A stretch of 64,000 nt of DNA from Paenibacillus sp. KS-LC4. GTDB lineage: Bacteria > Bacillota > Bacilli > Paenibacillales > Paenibacillaceae. The notes below the pieces were generated by a model. The model was not told where the DNA came from. It did no database searches and was given only the letters and a program-made list of their open reading frames with translations. The translations under genes were made by a program, and so were the position numbers. Shown one piece after another: positions 25,403 to 33,829 of this stretch (position 1 is the first letter of the stretch; each line of letters begins with the position of its first letter). The stretch is taken from contig NZ_CP145905.1 of NCBI RefSeq assembly GCF_036894955.1, forward strand, positions 5,851,001-5,915,000, in the 5' to 3' direction.

Positions 25403-26431
25403 TTAGAAGAACATTTTCATAATATCATCAATTTTCATCGAGTTAGCTGTAACCGCTCCGGATTGCCAGTGTGATCTTTCTACACGGTGTACATTCCCAG
25501 CCTTCACTGCGGAAACAGCCTTCCACATTTTCCCTTCCAGCAGCTTAAGCGCCTCAGCATTTTCTGGCGAGTCCCAAGCGCCGTTGGATGGGAAAATAAT
25601 GATGTGGTCGGCATCAATGTCTGGAATGCTTTCTTCCGCAAGCACCTGATGGAAATCCGTCATCTCCTTCGACCATTTATCTGGATTCAAGCCCAGATCG
25701 GAGAAAATAAAGCCGGTATACCGATTGTTGATTCCGAACAGCGACAGCGTCTGGTCATCGACATTCAAGCGCACAACCGCTACCGTCTCTTCGCCGAGCG
25801 TTTTAGCAAGCTTGTCCTTGGCATCGGCAATTTTCTGCTCGTAGTCACTCAGCACGCCTTCACTCTGCTCCTTCATATTCAATACATCGGCAACTGTCTG
25901 CAATATCGCTTTTGAGTCCTGCAAAATGCTTTCCGGCAAGCGATAGGTAGGCGCTACTTTAGAAAACATGTCATATTTGGTTTTGTCCGCCCAGCCATCC
26001 AAAATAATAAGATCCGGTTCATAAGCGAGCAGCGCCTCAATATTTCCCGTAATATCAAATGTCGGCAAATCCAGCTTCAAATATTCCTGCGTGCCCCAGA
26101 GAGGGTGATACCATTGTACGACTGGCGTTACGCCAAGGGCTGTCAAATAATCCTCCATATAAATCGCCGCCACGCGCTTAGGATGCGCCGGAACCGTTAC
26201 CTCGCCAAATTCGTCCTGCAGCACTCGTGTTTCCGCTTCCTGTTCTGCAATTGCCGGCTCATCCGCTTCAGCAGGAGACGGGCTTACAGTCGCCGCCGCA
26301 TCGCTAGCCTCCGTATTAACAGCTGGCTCGCCTTGCGAGCCGCAACCCGCAAGCGCTATGATAACGGCTAACGCCAGCAGCGTAAGTGCCGTCATTTTTA
26401 CTTTGAGCGTTTTTTTTCCCCATTGCATCAT
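25403..26431 (-). CDS. Fe-siderophore ABC substrate-binding lipoprotein (FeuA-like)
   Basis: Start ATG 26431 follows GAGGAG; the frame is open further upstream but that part overlaps the Fur box. The 342-residue protein has a lipobox LAGC with Cys30, an acidic low-complexity linker, and a class-III binding fold (VTVPAHPKRVAAIYMEDYLTALG, YEPDLIILDGW, VAVVRLNVDDQTLSLFG). It belongs with the FeuA/YfiY-type catecholate or hydroxamate siderophore receptors. No permease or ATPase genes are nearby, so it must use components encoded elsewhere. Regulation by Fur and probably by the Btr-like protein is indicated by the adjacent sites and gene. Confidence 0.92.
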   Translation of the reverse strand: MMQWGKKTLKVKMTALTLLALAVIIALAGCGSQGEPAVNTEASDAAATVSPSPAEADEPAIAEQEAETRVLQDEFGEVTVPAHPKRVAAIYMEDYLTALGVTPVVQWYHPLWGTQEYLKLDLPTFDITGNIEALLAYEPDLIILDGWADKTKYDMFSKVAPTYRLPESILQDSKAILQTVADVLNMKEQSEGVLSDYEQKIADAKDKLAKTLGEETVAVVRLNVDDQTLSLFGINNRYTGFIFSDLGLNPDKWSKEMTDFHQVLAEESIPDIDADHIIIFPSNGAWDSPENAEALKLLEGKMWKAVSAVKAGNVHRVERSHWQSGAVTANSMKIDDIMKMFF

Positions 26432-26457
26432 CTCTGTTCGACTCCTCTTTAAATCAG

Positions 26458-26472
26458 TGATTATCATTATCA
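26458..26472. promoter_or_regulatory. Fur box of the FeuA-like gene
   Basis: TGATTATCATTATCA matches the 7-1-7 Fur consensus with one mismatch. It lies 26 bases upstream of the lipoprotein start. Confidence 0.88.
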
Positions 26473-26798
26473 AATGATGTGATCAAGTTTAGTCTATCCC
26501 CACCCTGCCTTCAATGCACATACGCTACAATTTTCTTATACAAACGCTATCGGCACAGCCTATTCTTTCAGCCCCTTCCAACTGCCCTCTATCTATTCCA
26601 GCCCCTGCAAAAATATTGCTAATAATTTGAACTTATGGGCATATAGAAGCGTTTTCACATGACATTTGTCATATAGCTTTACTGACGTTTATGACTTATG
26701 GCGCATGACATTTTTCTTTACAATTTAAATATAGCTATCAGGATACGGGCATCTTTAACAGTGGATGAACGTCTTGTTATTGAAGGAGGAGCTTCATC
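26473..26798 (+). promoter_or_regulatory. des promoter region with DesR-type operator repeats
   Basis: This gene-less gap holds, at 26659-26672, the inverted repeat ATGACA-TT-TGTCAT. Further ATGAC/TGAC words follow near 26682 (actgacg), 26691 (atgac) and 26706 (atgacat). Repeats at roughly helical spacing upstream of a desaturase gene fit binding of the phosphorylated DesR activator. The remaining part is AT-rich with no gene. The site assignment is inference from context. Confidence 0.6.
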
Positions 26799-27845
26799 AT
26801 GGATCAGAAAGCCAAGCAAGCAAGCTTGAAAAAGAGTCTTGCCCCTTATGAAAAAGTGAATATGAAAACCAGCATACAACAATTAATCAACACTTTACTC
26901 CCACTAGGGTTTTTCTGGTACGCGGCGTATGCCGTCATGCCAATCTCCTACTTGCTCACGATTGTTTTCTCCTTGATTACAGCAGGCTTCGTCATTCGAA
27001 CCTTTATTATTTGCCATGATTGCTGCCACGGCTCTTTCTTCAAGAGCAAACGGGCAAATGCTATCATCGGCACGATAACGGGAATTCTTACCCTCGTCCC
27101 TTTCCAACAGTGGAAATACAGTCACTCCATCCACCATGCAACGAGCAGCAATCTCGATAAGCGCGGCGTTGGCGACATTTGGATTATGACTGTAGATGAA
27201 TATATTGCTGCAACACCTTTGCGCCGCCTTTTCTATCGTATTTACCGCCATCCGGTCGTCATGTTTGGTCTTGGCCCGATTGCTGTTTTTCTTATTCAAT
27301 ATCGCTTCAACCGCAAGGGCGCTAGACGTCAGGAACGCCTTAACACTTATTTGATCAATGTAGCAATTGTCGCCTTATATGCAGGTCTCAGCTGGCTTCT
27401 CGGCTGGCAGGCTTTTGTCATGGTACAGCTGCCTGTTATGTTCTTGTCGGGACTGTTCGGCATTTGGCTGTTCTACGTCCAGCATCAGTTCGAAGATACG
27501 TATTTTGAAAATGAAGATGAGTGGAGCTATGTGAAAGCAGCCGTTGAAGGCAGCTCTTACTACAAGCTTCCCCGCCCATTGCAATGGATTACCGGCAACA
27601 TCGGCTTCCATCATGTGCATCACCTGAGCCCAAAAGTGCCGAACTACTATTTAGAAGATGCCCATAACTCATCCGTTCCGCTTCAGCAGGCAACGACCAT
27701 TACAATCAAAACTAGCTTAACGGCACTGCGTTTCCGCTTATGGGATGAAGAGAACAATATGTTCGTCAGCTTTAAAGGCATGAAGCATCGTCTGCACAAG
27801 CCGCGTGCGGCAAGCACCAAGCTGGATACCAGACGCGTTGGCTAA
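26799..27845 (+). CDS. des: Fatty acid desaturase of the cold response
   Basis: A 348-residue membrane enzyme. The three histidine boxes that bind the di-iron centre are HDCCH at 73-77, HSIHH at 109-113 and HHVHH at 271-275. Four membrane helices lie in two pairs (about 32-72 and 185-230). It introduces a cis double bond into membrane phospholipid acyl chains to restore fluidity after cooling, as B. subtilis Des does. GGAGGAG precedes the ATG. A terminator follows, and then the genes for its sensor kinase and response regulator. Confidence 0.94.
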   Translation: MDQKAKQASLKKSLAPYEKVNMKTSIQQLINTLLPLGFFWYAAYAVMPISYLLTIVFSLITAGFVIRTFIICHDCCHGSFFKSKRANAIIGTITGILTLVPFQQWKYSHSIHHATSSNLDKRGVGDIWIMTVDEYIAATPLRRLFYRIYRHPVVMFGLGPIAVFLIQYRFNRKGARRQERLNTYLINVAIVALYAGLSWLLGWQAFVMVQLPVMFLSGLFGIWLFYVQHQFEDTYFENEDEWSYVKAAVEGSSYYKLPRPLQWITGNIGFHHVHHLSPKVPNYYLEDAHNSSVPLQQATTITIKTSLTALRFRLWDEENNMFVSFKGMKHRLHKPRAASTKLDTRRVG

Positions 27846-27867
27846 CAGGTACAAGGATATACACACG

Positions 27868-27905
27868 AAAGAGGCCGCGCGGAACAAAATGCGCGAGCCT
27901 CTTTT
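27868..27905 (+). terminator. Terminator of des
   Basis: AAAGAGGC-CGCGC, a loop, and GCGCG-A-GCCTCTTTT form a strong stem that ends in T residues, 23 bases after the des stop. Confidence 0.88.
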
Positions 27906-27969
27906 ATGTTAAAATAGCTTCAAAGCAGCTCCTTATGCTGCAACAGCGATTTGAAAAGGCGGGACGCAT

Positions 27970-29118
27970 ATGCAAAAATGGCATCATATTTTTCATAAAA
28001 ATACGGGAATCAGCCCCTATGTATGGGTCGTTTTCTACATCCTGCCCTTCTATTTTATTTTCCGCAACTCATCGCCCTACCAAGCAACCTCCGGTATTGT
28101 GATGATCGTTTTATTTTTCATCTGCTACATGCTTTCCTTCATGTCCAAGGGCTGGCAGGTTTATTTCTGGACCAGTATCCAAATTATTATTTCCATCGCG
28201 ATGACGCTCATGTTCGGCTATGTGTATTTTTCCATCTTTCTCGCCTATTTTATCGGCAATATTCAGAACCGCATCGGCTTCTTTACACTGTATTCCATTC
28301 ATATCGTCACGACCTTCCTGAGCATCAACTATGGACTAGCTGTGCAAAATCCGGTCTTCCTCGCGCAATTCCCCTTCGTGCTCATTAGCTTAATCGGTGT
28401 CATTTTGCTTCCGGTCAATACGTACAACCGCAATAAGCGGGACAAGCTGGAAGGCGAGCTTGAGCATGCCAACAAGCGGATTTCCGAGCTAGTCAAGCTG
28501 GAGGAGCGGCAGCGGATTGCCCGTGACCTGCATGATACGATCGGACAGAAGCTGTCGCTTATAGGTCTGAAAAGCGATCTGGCAGGCAAGCTGATGCAGA
28601 AAAATCCCGCCAAGGCGCAGGAGGAAATTGATGATGTGCGCCAAACGGCACGCACGGCGCTCAAGGAAGTACGGGAGCTTGTGACGGAAATGCGTGGAAC
28701 ACGGCTTGAGGATGAGCTTTTTCGGGTAAAACAAATTTTGAAGGCTGCCGATATTCAGCTTATCGTTGAAGGCGACCCGTCGCATACCGACACCTCCCTG
28801 CTTGCCGAGAATGTCGTCAGCATGTGTCTCAAGGAAGCAGTAACGAATATCGTCAAGCATAGCTCCGCCACCAAATGTCTGGTTGAAATTGAACCGACTC
28901 GTACAGAGCTCATTGTCCGCGTGCAGGACAACGGCACGGGTATTGCTACGGGCGGCAAGGAATCGCGCAGCTATTACCGGGGAAATGGCCTTAGAGGCAT
29001 GAAGGAAAGACTGGAGTTTATTAATGGCAGTCTGGATATTATTTGCGGCGACGGCACGCTGCTCGTCATTAAAGCGCCCAATATCGTCCAGAAGCCTGAA
29101 AAGGAGTCCTCTCTATGA
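27970..29118 (+). CDS. desK: Membrane sensor histidine kinase DesK
   Basis: A 382-residue protein. Residues 15-150 hold four or five membrane helices that form the thermosensor. HisKA_3 dimerisation follows with the phospho-accepting His188 in RIARDLHDTIGQKLSL, the same residue number as in B. subtilis DesK. The ATPase domain has the N-box LKEAVTNIVKHS and the G-boxes VQDNGTGI and GNGLRGMKERLE. It senses membrane order and phosphorylates DesR. Its stop overlaps the desR start by four bases (ATGA). Confidence 0.94.
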   Translation: MQKWHHIFHKNTGISPYVWVVFYILPFYFIFRNSSPYQATSGIVMIVLFFICYMLSFMSKGWQVYFWTSIQIIISIAMTLMFGYVYFSIFLAYFIGNIQNRIGFFTLYSIHIVTTFLSINYGLAVQNPVFLAQFPFVLISLIGVILLPVNTYNRNKRDKLEGELEHANKRISELVKLEERQRIARDLHDTIGQKLSLIGLKSDLAGKLMQKNPAKAQEEIDDVRQTARTALKEVRELVTEMRGTRLEDELFRVKQILKAADIQLIVEGDPSHTDTSLLAENVVSMCLKEAVTNIVKHSSATKCLVEIEPTRTELIVRVQDNGTGIATGGKESRSYYRGNGLRGMKERLEFINGSLDIICGDGTLLVIKAPNIVQKPEKESSL

Positions 29119-29714
29119 TAACAATTGTCATCGCCGAAGACCAACGAATGCTGCTGGGGGCGCTTGCGTCCCTGCTTGAGCTAGAGGATGATATGACCGT
29201 GGTTGGCAAAGCTGGTAACGGCGAGGAGGCAATCACGCTCGTCCAGCTTCACAAACCGGATATTTGCATTATGGACATTGAGATGCCGGTCAAGAGCGGA
29301 CTTGAGGCAGCGGAAGAAATTCGCCAGCTAGGCTGCAAGGTTATCATTTTGACCACCTTCGCCAGAAGCGGCTATTTCGACCGTGCGCTCAAGGCAGGCG
29401 TATGCGGCTATTTGCTCAAGGACAGCCCAAGCGAGGAGCTAGCCAGCTCCATACGCAGCGTCATGACTGGCCGCCGCATTTATGCACCCGAGCTGGTGGA
29501 CGACGCCTACGGGCAGGAAAACCCGCTCACCGAACGGGAGAAGGAGGTTCTTGGCCTCATCGCCGACGGCAAAAATACGAAGGAAATCGCTGACCAGCTA
29601 TATTTGACCAACGGCACCGTACGCAACTATATTTCCGTCATTTTGGATAAGCTTGGCGTGAGCAATCGGATTGAGGCGATTACCCGTTTTAAGGAGAAGG
29701 GATGGTTTAAATAA
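29115..29714 (+). CDS. desR: Response regulator DesR
   Basis: A 199-residue NarL/LuxR-type response regulator. Asp54 in CIMDIEMP is the phosphorylation site, with the acidic pair near residues 8-9 and Lys in LLKDSPSEE. The LuxR helix-turn-helix spans about 135-195 (LTEREKEVLGLIADGKNTKEIA). When phosphorylated by DesK it should activate des through the repeats at 26659-26720. Translation is coupled to desK by an ATGA overlap. Confidence 0.94.
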   Translation: MITIVIAEDQRMLLGALASLLELEDDMTVVGKAGNGEEAITLVQLHKPDICIMDIEMPVKSGLEAAEEIRQLGCKVIILTTFARSGYFDRALKAGVCGYLLKDSPSEELASSIRSVMTGRRIYAPELVDDAYGQENPLTEREKEVLGLIADGKNTKEIADQLYLTNGTVRNYISVILDKLGVSNRIEAITRFKEKGWFK

Positions 29715-29721
29715 AAAAAGC

Positions 29722-29762
29722 ATGCTCTTTCCCGCAGGCAGCGGTGCGGAGCATCCTTTTCT
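29722..29762 (+). terminator. Terminator of the desKR operon
   Basis: ATGCTC (29722-29727) pairs with GAGCAT (29749-29754) around an inner GC stem and is followed by CCTTTTCTT. It starts 8 bases after the desR stop. The rest of the gap to 29884 shows no gene. Confidence 0.75.
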
Positions 29763-29884
29763 TGGTTTGACCAAGCTTGGCTTGTCGATTTTGCAGCAGC
29801 GCGGCCTTTTAGCAACGAATATTTCATTTGAAAAACCTCCTGCCGCTGCCAGCTTAGTCTAGCTGTATCGTAAAGCATTCTCGC

Positions 29885-30697
29885 TTACTTCCCAACAAGG
29901 CCATTATGCACAAGACCGCGAAAAAAAGGCAAATGCTGCGGATGGCACGCAATCAAATACGGCTCGCTGCTCATGCCCGTGAAAGGCCTGCCCTCAAAGT
30001 CGGTAATGCTGCCGCCTGCCTCGCGCACCATGAGCATTCCCGAATAAAGATCCTCGCCCTCCGAGTTGTACAAAATAATTGCATCCAAATCGCCCTTCGC
30101 CAGCATCGTCCATTGCAAGGTAGGCGCCCACAGCCGCATCATTCGCTTGGTGCTCGTATCAAGATGCTGACGCAGTCTAACCGCCTGCGGCTCTTGCTGC
30201 ACTTTATGCCCTTGAATCCAGCCAACAGTCGCTTTATTGTATGCACGCGGCTCACCTAATCTAATGATTTTGCCATTGCAGCGAAAACCGCCGTTTGCCA
30301 CCGCCTCATACAAGCGGTTCGTCATCGGCTCATAAATAACCGCCATCACGGCCTCCCGCTGATACATGAGCGTAATGGAAACGGCAAATAAGGGCATTCC
30401 GACGGCAAAATTGTTCGTCCCATCCAGCGGATCAACGAGCCATAGCCAATCGCTTGAAAGACGGTTATCTCCCGCTTCCTCCGATATGATGTGATGGTCA
30501 GGGAAGCTATGTTTAATTTTGCCCAAAATAATCTCTTCCGCTCTGTGGTCGGCTTCCGTCACTAAGTCGCCATGCTCGTCCTTTTGCTTATAGGTACCGG
30601 TATCCAGCTTGTCAAAAAGCTTTCTCAGCAATTCCCCCGCTTCTTTCGCTGCCTCAACAGCGACTCGCCGCGCTTCTCTTACTACTGCTTGTTCCAC
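29885..30697 (-). CDS. Inositol monophosphatase family protein
   Basis: I prefer the GTG at 30697, which has AGAGGGGG 8 bases upstream; the ATG at 30718 has no site. The 270-residue product contains GDLVTEADHRAEEIILGKI, SEEAGDN, the metal motif DPLDGTNNFAVG and a second metal segment LWAPTLQWTMLAKGDLDAIILYN. These are the Mg2+-binding elements of inositol monophosphatase, CysQ and SuhB enzymes. Substrate candidates are inositol phosphate, PAP or a sugar phosphate. Residue W at WAPTLQW replaces the GSAAL form usual in inositol phosphatases, so the substrate may differ. Confidence 0.88.
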   Translation of the reverse strand: MEQAVVREARRVAVEAAKEAGELLRKLFDKLDTGTYKQKDEHGDLVTEADHRAEEIILGKIKHSFPDHHIISEEAGDNRLSSDWLWLVDPLDGTNNFAVGMPLFAVSITLMYQREAVMAVIYEPMTNRLYEAVANGGFRCNGKIIRLGEPRAYNKATVGWIQGHKVQQEPQAVRLRQHLDTSTKRMMRLWAPTLQWTMLAKGDLDAIILYNSEGEDLYSGMLMVREAGGSITDFEGRPFTGMSSEPYLIACHPQHLPFFRGLVHNGLVGK

Positions 30698-30764
30698 TTC
30701 AAAGACCCCCTCTTTCATTCACTTGCTGAATGAGAAAACATGACTCAAAAGCACGATAGGCAAA

Positions 30765-30798
30765 ATAAAATCCTTCTCGAGATGAAGAAGGATTTTAT
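30765..30798 (-). terminator. Terminator of the upstream membrane-protein gene
   Basis: A perfect 13-base-pair inverted repeat, ATAAAATCCTTCT / AGAAGGATTTTAT; on the minus strand it ends TTTTATTTTG. Confidence 0.85.
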
Positions 30799-30863
30799 CT
30801 ACTGTAACAATCACGGACCACCTTAGAACAATAGACTGAAGCTATTATTATCTATTAATTATT

Positions 30864-31310
30864 CTATTCCTGATTTGTATTTCGGAATTGGTTAGGCAAT
30901 GGCGGCGGCGACGTTTTGGTCAACTGAATTTGGTTCGCTGCTTCATAAGGGCTGCCTGGCGGGTTGATAGGAGCAGGAGCCCCTTGCTGATAGCCGTGCC
31001 CTGAAGGTCCATTGAATACAAACTCATTCTTTTCTTCCACAATAAGCTCCAGTCCACCAAACTTCTTGGCAAGCACACCATACAGAAGTGCAATAACCAT
31101 GCTAATAACGCCGTACATTCCAATGATAAAGACCGGCATAACGGTGTAGGCTAGCCCAATGCCCCATAAGCTCGGCTCGCCTACCGCTATTCCGATCAGC
31201 AGCATCGCTAAACCTATTAAAAATAAAAGTCCGGCAGGGATAATGGTAATATAAGTGACCGCTTTAAAAGCACTTATCGTCCCTATTCCTTTTATTTCCA
31301 TTTTCTTCAT
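30864..31310 (-). CDS. Small membrane protein, DUF3566-like (copy 1)
   Basis: A 148-residue protein with MKKMEIKGIGTISAFKAV at the head, two membrane helices (about 20-44 and 55-80), then the conserved LLYGVLAKKFGGLELIVEE. The last 50 residues are Pro/Gly/Asn-rich. The core resembles DUF3566-type membrane proteins, of unknown function. A clear paralogue lies at 33830-34252 in the same orientation, on the other side of the AraC-lipoprotein gene. The two share head, helices and the KKFGGLEL block, while the tails diverge. Confidence 0.85.
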   Translation of the reverse strand: MKKMEIKGIGTISAFKAVTYITIIPAGLLFLIGLAMLLIGIAVGEPSLWGIGLAYTVMPVFIIGMYGVISMVIALLYGVLAKKFGGLELIVEEKNEFVFNGPSGHGYQQGAPAPINPPGSPYEAANQIQLTKTSPPPLPNQFRNTNQE

Positions 31311-31617
31311 TCATTTCGCTCCTGTCTTTGTTTTGGCTGAAAATCATTAAAACGGCAATAAAAATTCCAACAACCGCTAGGCCTCTCCGAGGTCGAAGCC
31401 TAGATGTTGTCACGAATTTACAATATCATATAAAGTATCCCCTAAATTTGTCAACCTAGCATCCAGAAGAAGCTCCCCAAAAGCCCCCTTCCTGCTCGTT
31501 TCTAATGAGCTTTTGTCGTCTAAAATCTGATTCTAAAAACGATGCTTATTGATTGTGATAATGATTATCAGTAAAATGAAGGAAACATATGAAACAGACG
31601 ATGATAGGGGGTGCAAG
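31311..31617. promoter_or_regulatory. Gene-less gap with a perfect Fur box (31556-31570)
   Basis: TGATAATGATTATCA at 31556-31570 equals the 15-base Fur consensus. It lies 47 bases before the ATG of the AraC-lipoprotein fusion. A hairpin CTAGGC/GCCTAG with inner CCTC/GAGG lies at 31377-31403. Nothing else is recognisable. Confidence 0.88.
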
Positions 31618-33600
31618 ATGGAATGGAATGAGCATGCTCATTTATGGACACAGGCGTCGGTGAAGCTGATGGATGTCAGGTTCGTGTCGTTGCGGGGAAG
31701 CGATACGCCGCCGGTCTATCAGCTTCCAGCAAACGGCTTCCTCTTTGCCGTGCGCGGTGCGGCGCATATCGCCATTGATTATACGGAATATGAGGTGAAC
31801 GGCATGTTCGCGCTGCATGGCGGCAAAGGGATGCTATTGGATATTCGCCTCGTAGCAGAGCAGTTCGACTACTATCTTGTTCTGTATAAAGCCGATGTTT
31901 TTGTGCCAGGTGGTCGGCACAAACAACCTATTCAATCGCCCGCTTGCCCTTTTCAGGTACAATACGGCTGTATTCCCTCCTATCCATTGTCGCTGTTCGA
32001 TAAGCTTGAGCTTCTCTTGCATGCTTGGAATTCGCTGGGGAATGTGGAGAAGCTTCATGCCAAAACCTTATTTTATCAGCTCATATATGAGCTAACACGG
32101 CAGCTTCGCGAGCAGACGGTAACAATCATTTCGGCTGATCCAGCCGAACAGGCTTTGCGGTATATTCATGAGCATTACGCGGAACCCCTTACACTTGACA
32201 AGCTGGCGTCTGTGCTGGATTGCAGCCCCAGCCATCTCTCACGCCTATTCAAGCAGCGCGCCTCCTGCAGTCCTATTGAATATATGATTCGTTTAAGAGT
32301 AGACAAAGCTCGCCACCTGCTCAACCACACGGATGCGAGCTTACAGGACATTGCTGCGGCTATCGGTTATTCCGATGTCTATTATTTCAGTAGAATATTT
32401 AAAAAACAGGCCGGTTTATCACCACTTAAGTATCGTGAGCGTGAGTCGGAGAACCGCAATAACATCAAACAACATAATCCATTCCTGATGCTAAGATCGT
32501 CCATTGCTCCAGTCAAGCCCAAACGTTATATTAAAGCTCGGAGTGATAATGGTTATCAATACAAGAGCAGAGGGGATTTTCAATTGGTTAGGAACAAAAG
32601 AAACTCAGCGGCGTTGACATTACTGGTATGTCTCACGCTGTTATTGAGCGCGTGCTCAGGGACGACAGCAGGTAATCGGGCAGAAGGCAGCAATAGTGCC
32701 GCAAATCATTCTGCCGCTACGTCTGGCAATACTGCAGGCAATGTTGTGCAATCGGAAGCAGCAACTATGAATTACACGGGAGCAGACGGCGAGGTTGCGG
32801 TTCCCCGCAATCCCCAACGAATTGTAGTCCTCACCCACGCTTATGTCGGTTACTTTATGGTGCTTGGCATTAATCCGGTCGGGGCGCCCAGCATGACGAT
32901 GGAAAACCCGCTTTACGAAGGTAAAATTGACGGAATGGAAGATATCGGGGCATGGGGTGCCTTCTCGATCGAAAAAATCATTTCCTTGAACCCAGATCTT
33001 ATCGTAGCACTGGCGAACACGGAAAATCTGGATGAAATTAAGAAGATTGCTCCAGTAGTTACCGTGAACTATGGAGAGAAAAATTATAAAGAGCAATTAA
33101 TCGAATTCGGCAAGCTGACAAACCGCGAGGAGGTGGCCAAGCAGTGGGTAGCTGGCTGGGAAGCCAAAATCGCCGAAGCTAAGCCGAGAGTGCTGCAAGC
33201 AGTTGGCGATAAGACCGTTTCTGTGCTGAGCCCTCACAGTAAAGGCATAAACATTTACGGCGAAGGCTTTGGACGCGGAACTGAAATTTTGTATGACGAG
33301 TTTGGGCTCAAGGTTCCCGCTGACTTTGATGTCAAGCTTGGCTCCAAGGGAATCTCGCTTGAGAAGATTGCCGACTACGCAGGAGACTATATCTTCACGA
33401 CGCTAGATACAAGCGAGAGCAGTGAAACAAGCCCGACGTATGATACTGAAATATGGAGAGGACTTTCAGCCGTTCAAGCGAACCGTGTTTTCTACATGGA
33501 AAAAGGGTCTGCAGCATTTAATGATCCAACAACACTAGAAGCAATTCTTCCATTCATTGTAAACAGCCTCACGAATGGAGAAAATGAAGATGGCGCATGA
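31618..33600 (+). CDS. AraC regulator fused in frame to a siderophore-binding lipoprotein
   Basis: The start is ATG 31618, with AGGGGG 6 bases upstream; the frame is open to 31549, but that part holds the Fur box. The 660-residue product has an AraC-type N-domain (residues 1-170) and a double helix-turn-helix (about 180-280: LTLDKLASVLDCSPSHLSRL, AAIGYSDVYYFSRIF). After a basic linker comes a complete lipoprotein signal (LTLLVCLTLLLSAC, Cys346) and a full siderophore-binding protein. Unlike Btr, the second half has an export signal. Either the protein spans the membrane as a sensor, or the second half is also made separately from TTG 32584. No permease or ATPase genes are nearby. Confidence 0.88.
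   Translation: MEWNEHAHLWTQASVKLMDVRFVSLRGSDTPPVYQLPANGFLFAVRGAAHIAIDYTEYEVNGMFALHGGKGMLLDIRLVAEQFDYYLVLYKADVFVPGGRHKQPIQSPACPFQVQYGCIPSYPLSLFDKLELLLHAWNSLGNVEKLHAKTLFYQLIYELTRQLREQTVTIISADPAEQALRYIHEHYAEPLTLDKLASVLDCSPSHLSRLFKQRASCSPIEYMIRLRVDKARHLLNHTDASLQDIAAAIGYSDVYYFSRIFKKQAGLSPLKYRERESENRNNIKQHNPFLMLRSSIAPVKPKRYIKARSDNGYQYKSRGDFQLVRNKRNSAALTLLVCLTLLLSACSGTTAGNRAEGSNSAANHSAATSGNTAGNVVQSEAATMNYTGADGEVAVPRNPQRIVVLTHAYVGYFMVLGINPVGAPSMTMENPLYEGKIDGMEDIGAWGAFSIEKIISLNPDLIVALANTENLDEIKKIAPVVTVNYGEKNYKEQLIEFGKLTNREEVAKQWVAGWEAKIAEAKPRVLQAVGDKTVSVLSPHSKGINIYGEGFGRGTEILYDEFGLKVPADFDVKLGSKGISLEKIADYAGDYIFTTLDTSESSETSPTYDTEIWRGLSAVQANRVFYMEKGSAAFNDPTTLEAILPFIVNSLTNGENEDGA
32544..32586 (+). promoter_or_regulatory. 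Internal Fur box, ribosome site and TTG start within the fused gene
   Basis: TGATAATGGTTATCA (32544-32558) is a Fur box with one mismatch. AGAGGGGAT (32569-32577) and TTG (32584-32586) follow at good spacing. Translation from this TTG would give a normal 338-residue lipoprotein whose lipobox Cys is residue 24. These are the control elements of a free-standing binding-protein gene. Confidence 0.72.
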
Positions 33601-33610
33601 CTACAACTGA

Positions 33611-33751
33611 GATCCCCGATTTCATCGTGCTATTGGCGTTAAGGCGGATGAGAGAATTGCTGGCACGCTGCATCTCGGCTATTTTGACAAAACACCGAAA
33701 GCAAAGCACAGAACCCCCGCAGCCAAGCTGCTAACCTGCTTTAGGGATTAG
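33611..33751 (+). pseudogene. Remnant of a nitroreductase gene (C-terminal 46 codons)
   Basis: The frame reads DPRFHRAIGVKADERIAG and continues TLHLGYFDKTPKAKHRTP before a stop at 33749-33751. The order 'dER-i-GtlhLGy-d--PkaK-RTPa' is the standard C-terminus of FMN-dependent nitroreductases. An in-frame TGA lies directly upstream at 33608-33610, and no start or N-terminal domain is present between it and the previous gene. It is a deletion relic. Confidence 0.75.
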
Positions 33752-33829
33752 CCGCCTGAATGGCGGGCAAAGAAGCATAGCTCAGGGCTCGCCCTTGTTA
33801 TTGCGGTGAGATCACTCCGCGAAATGCTA

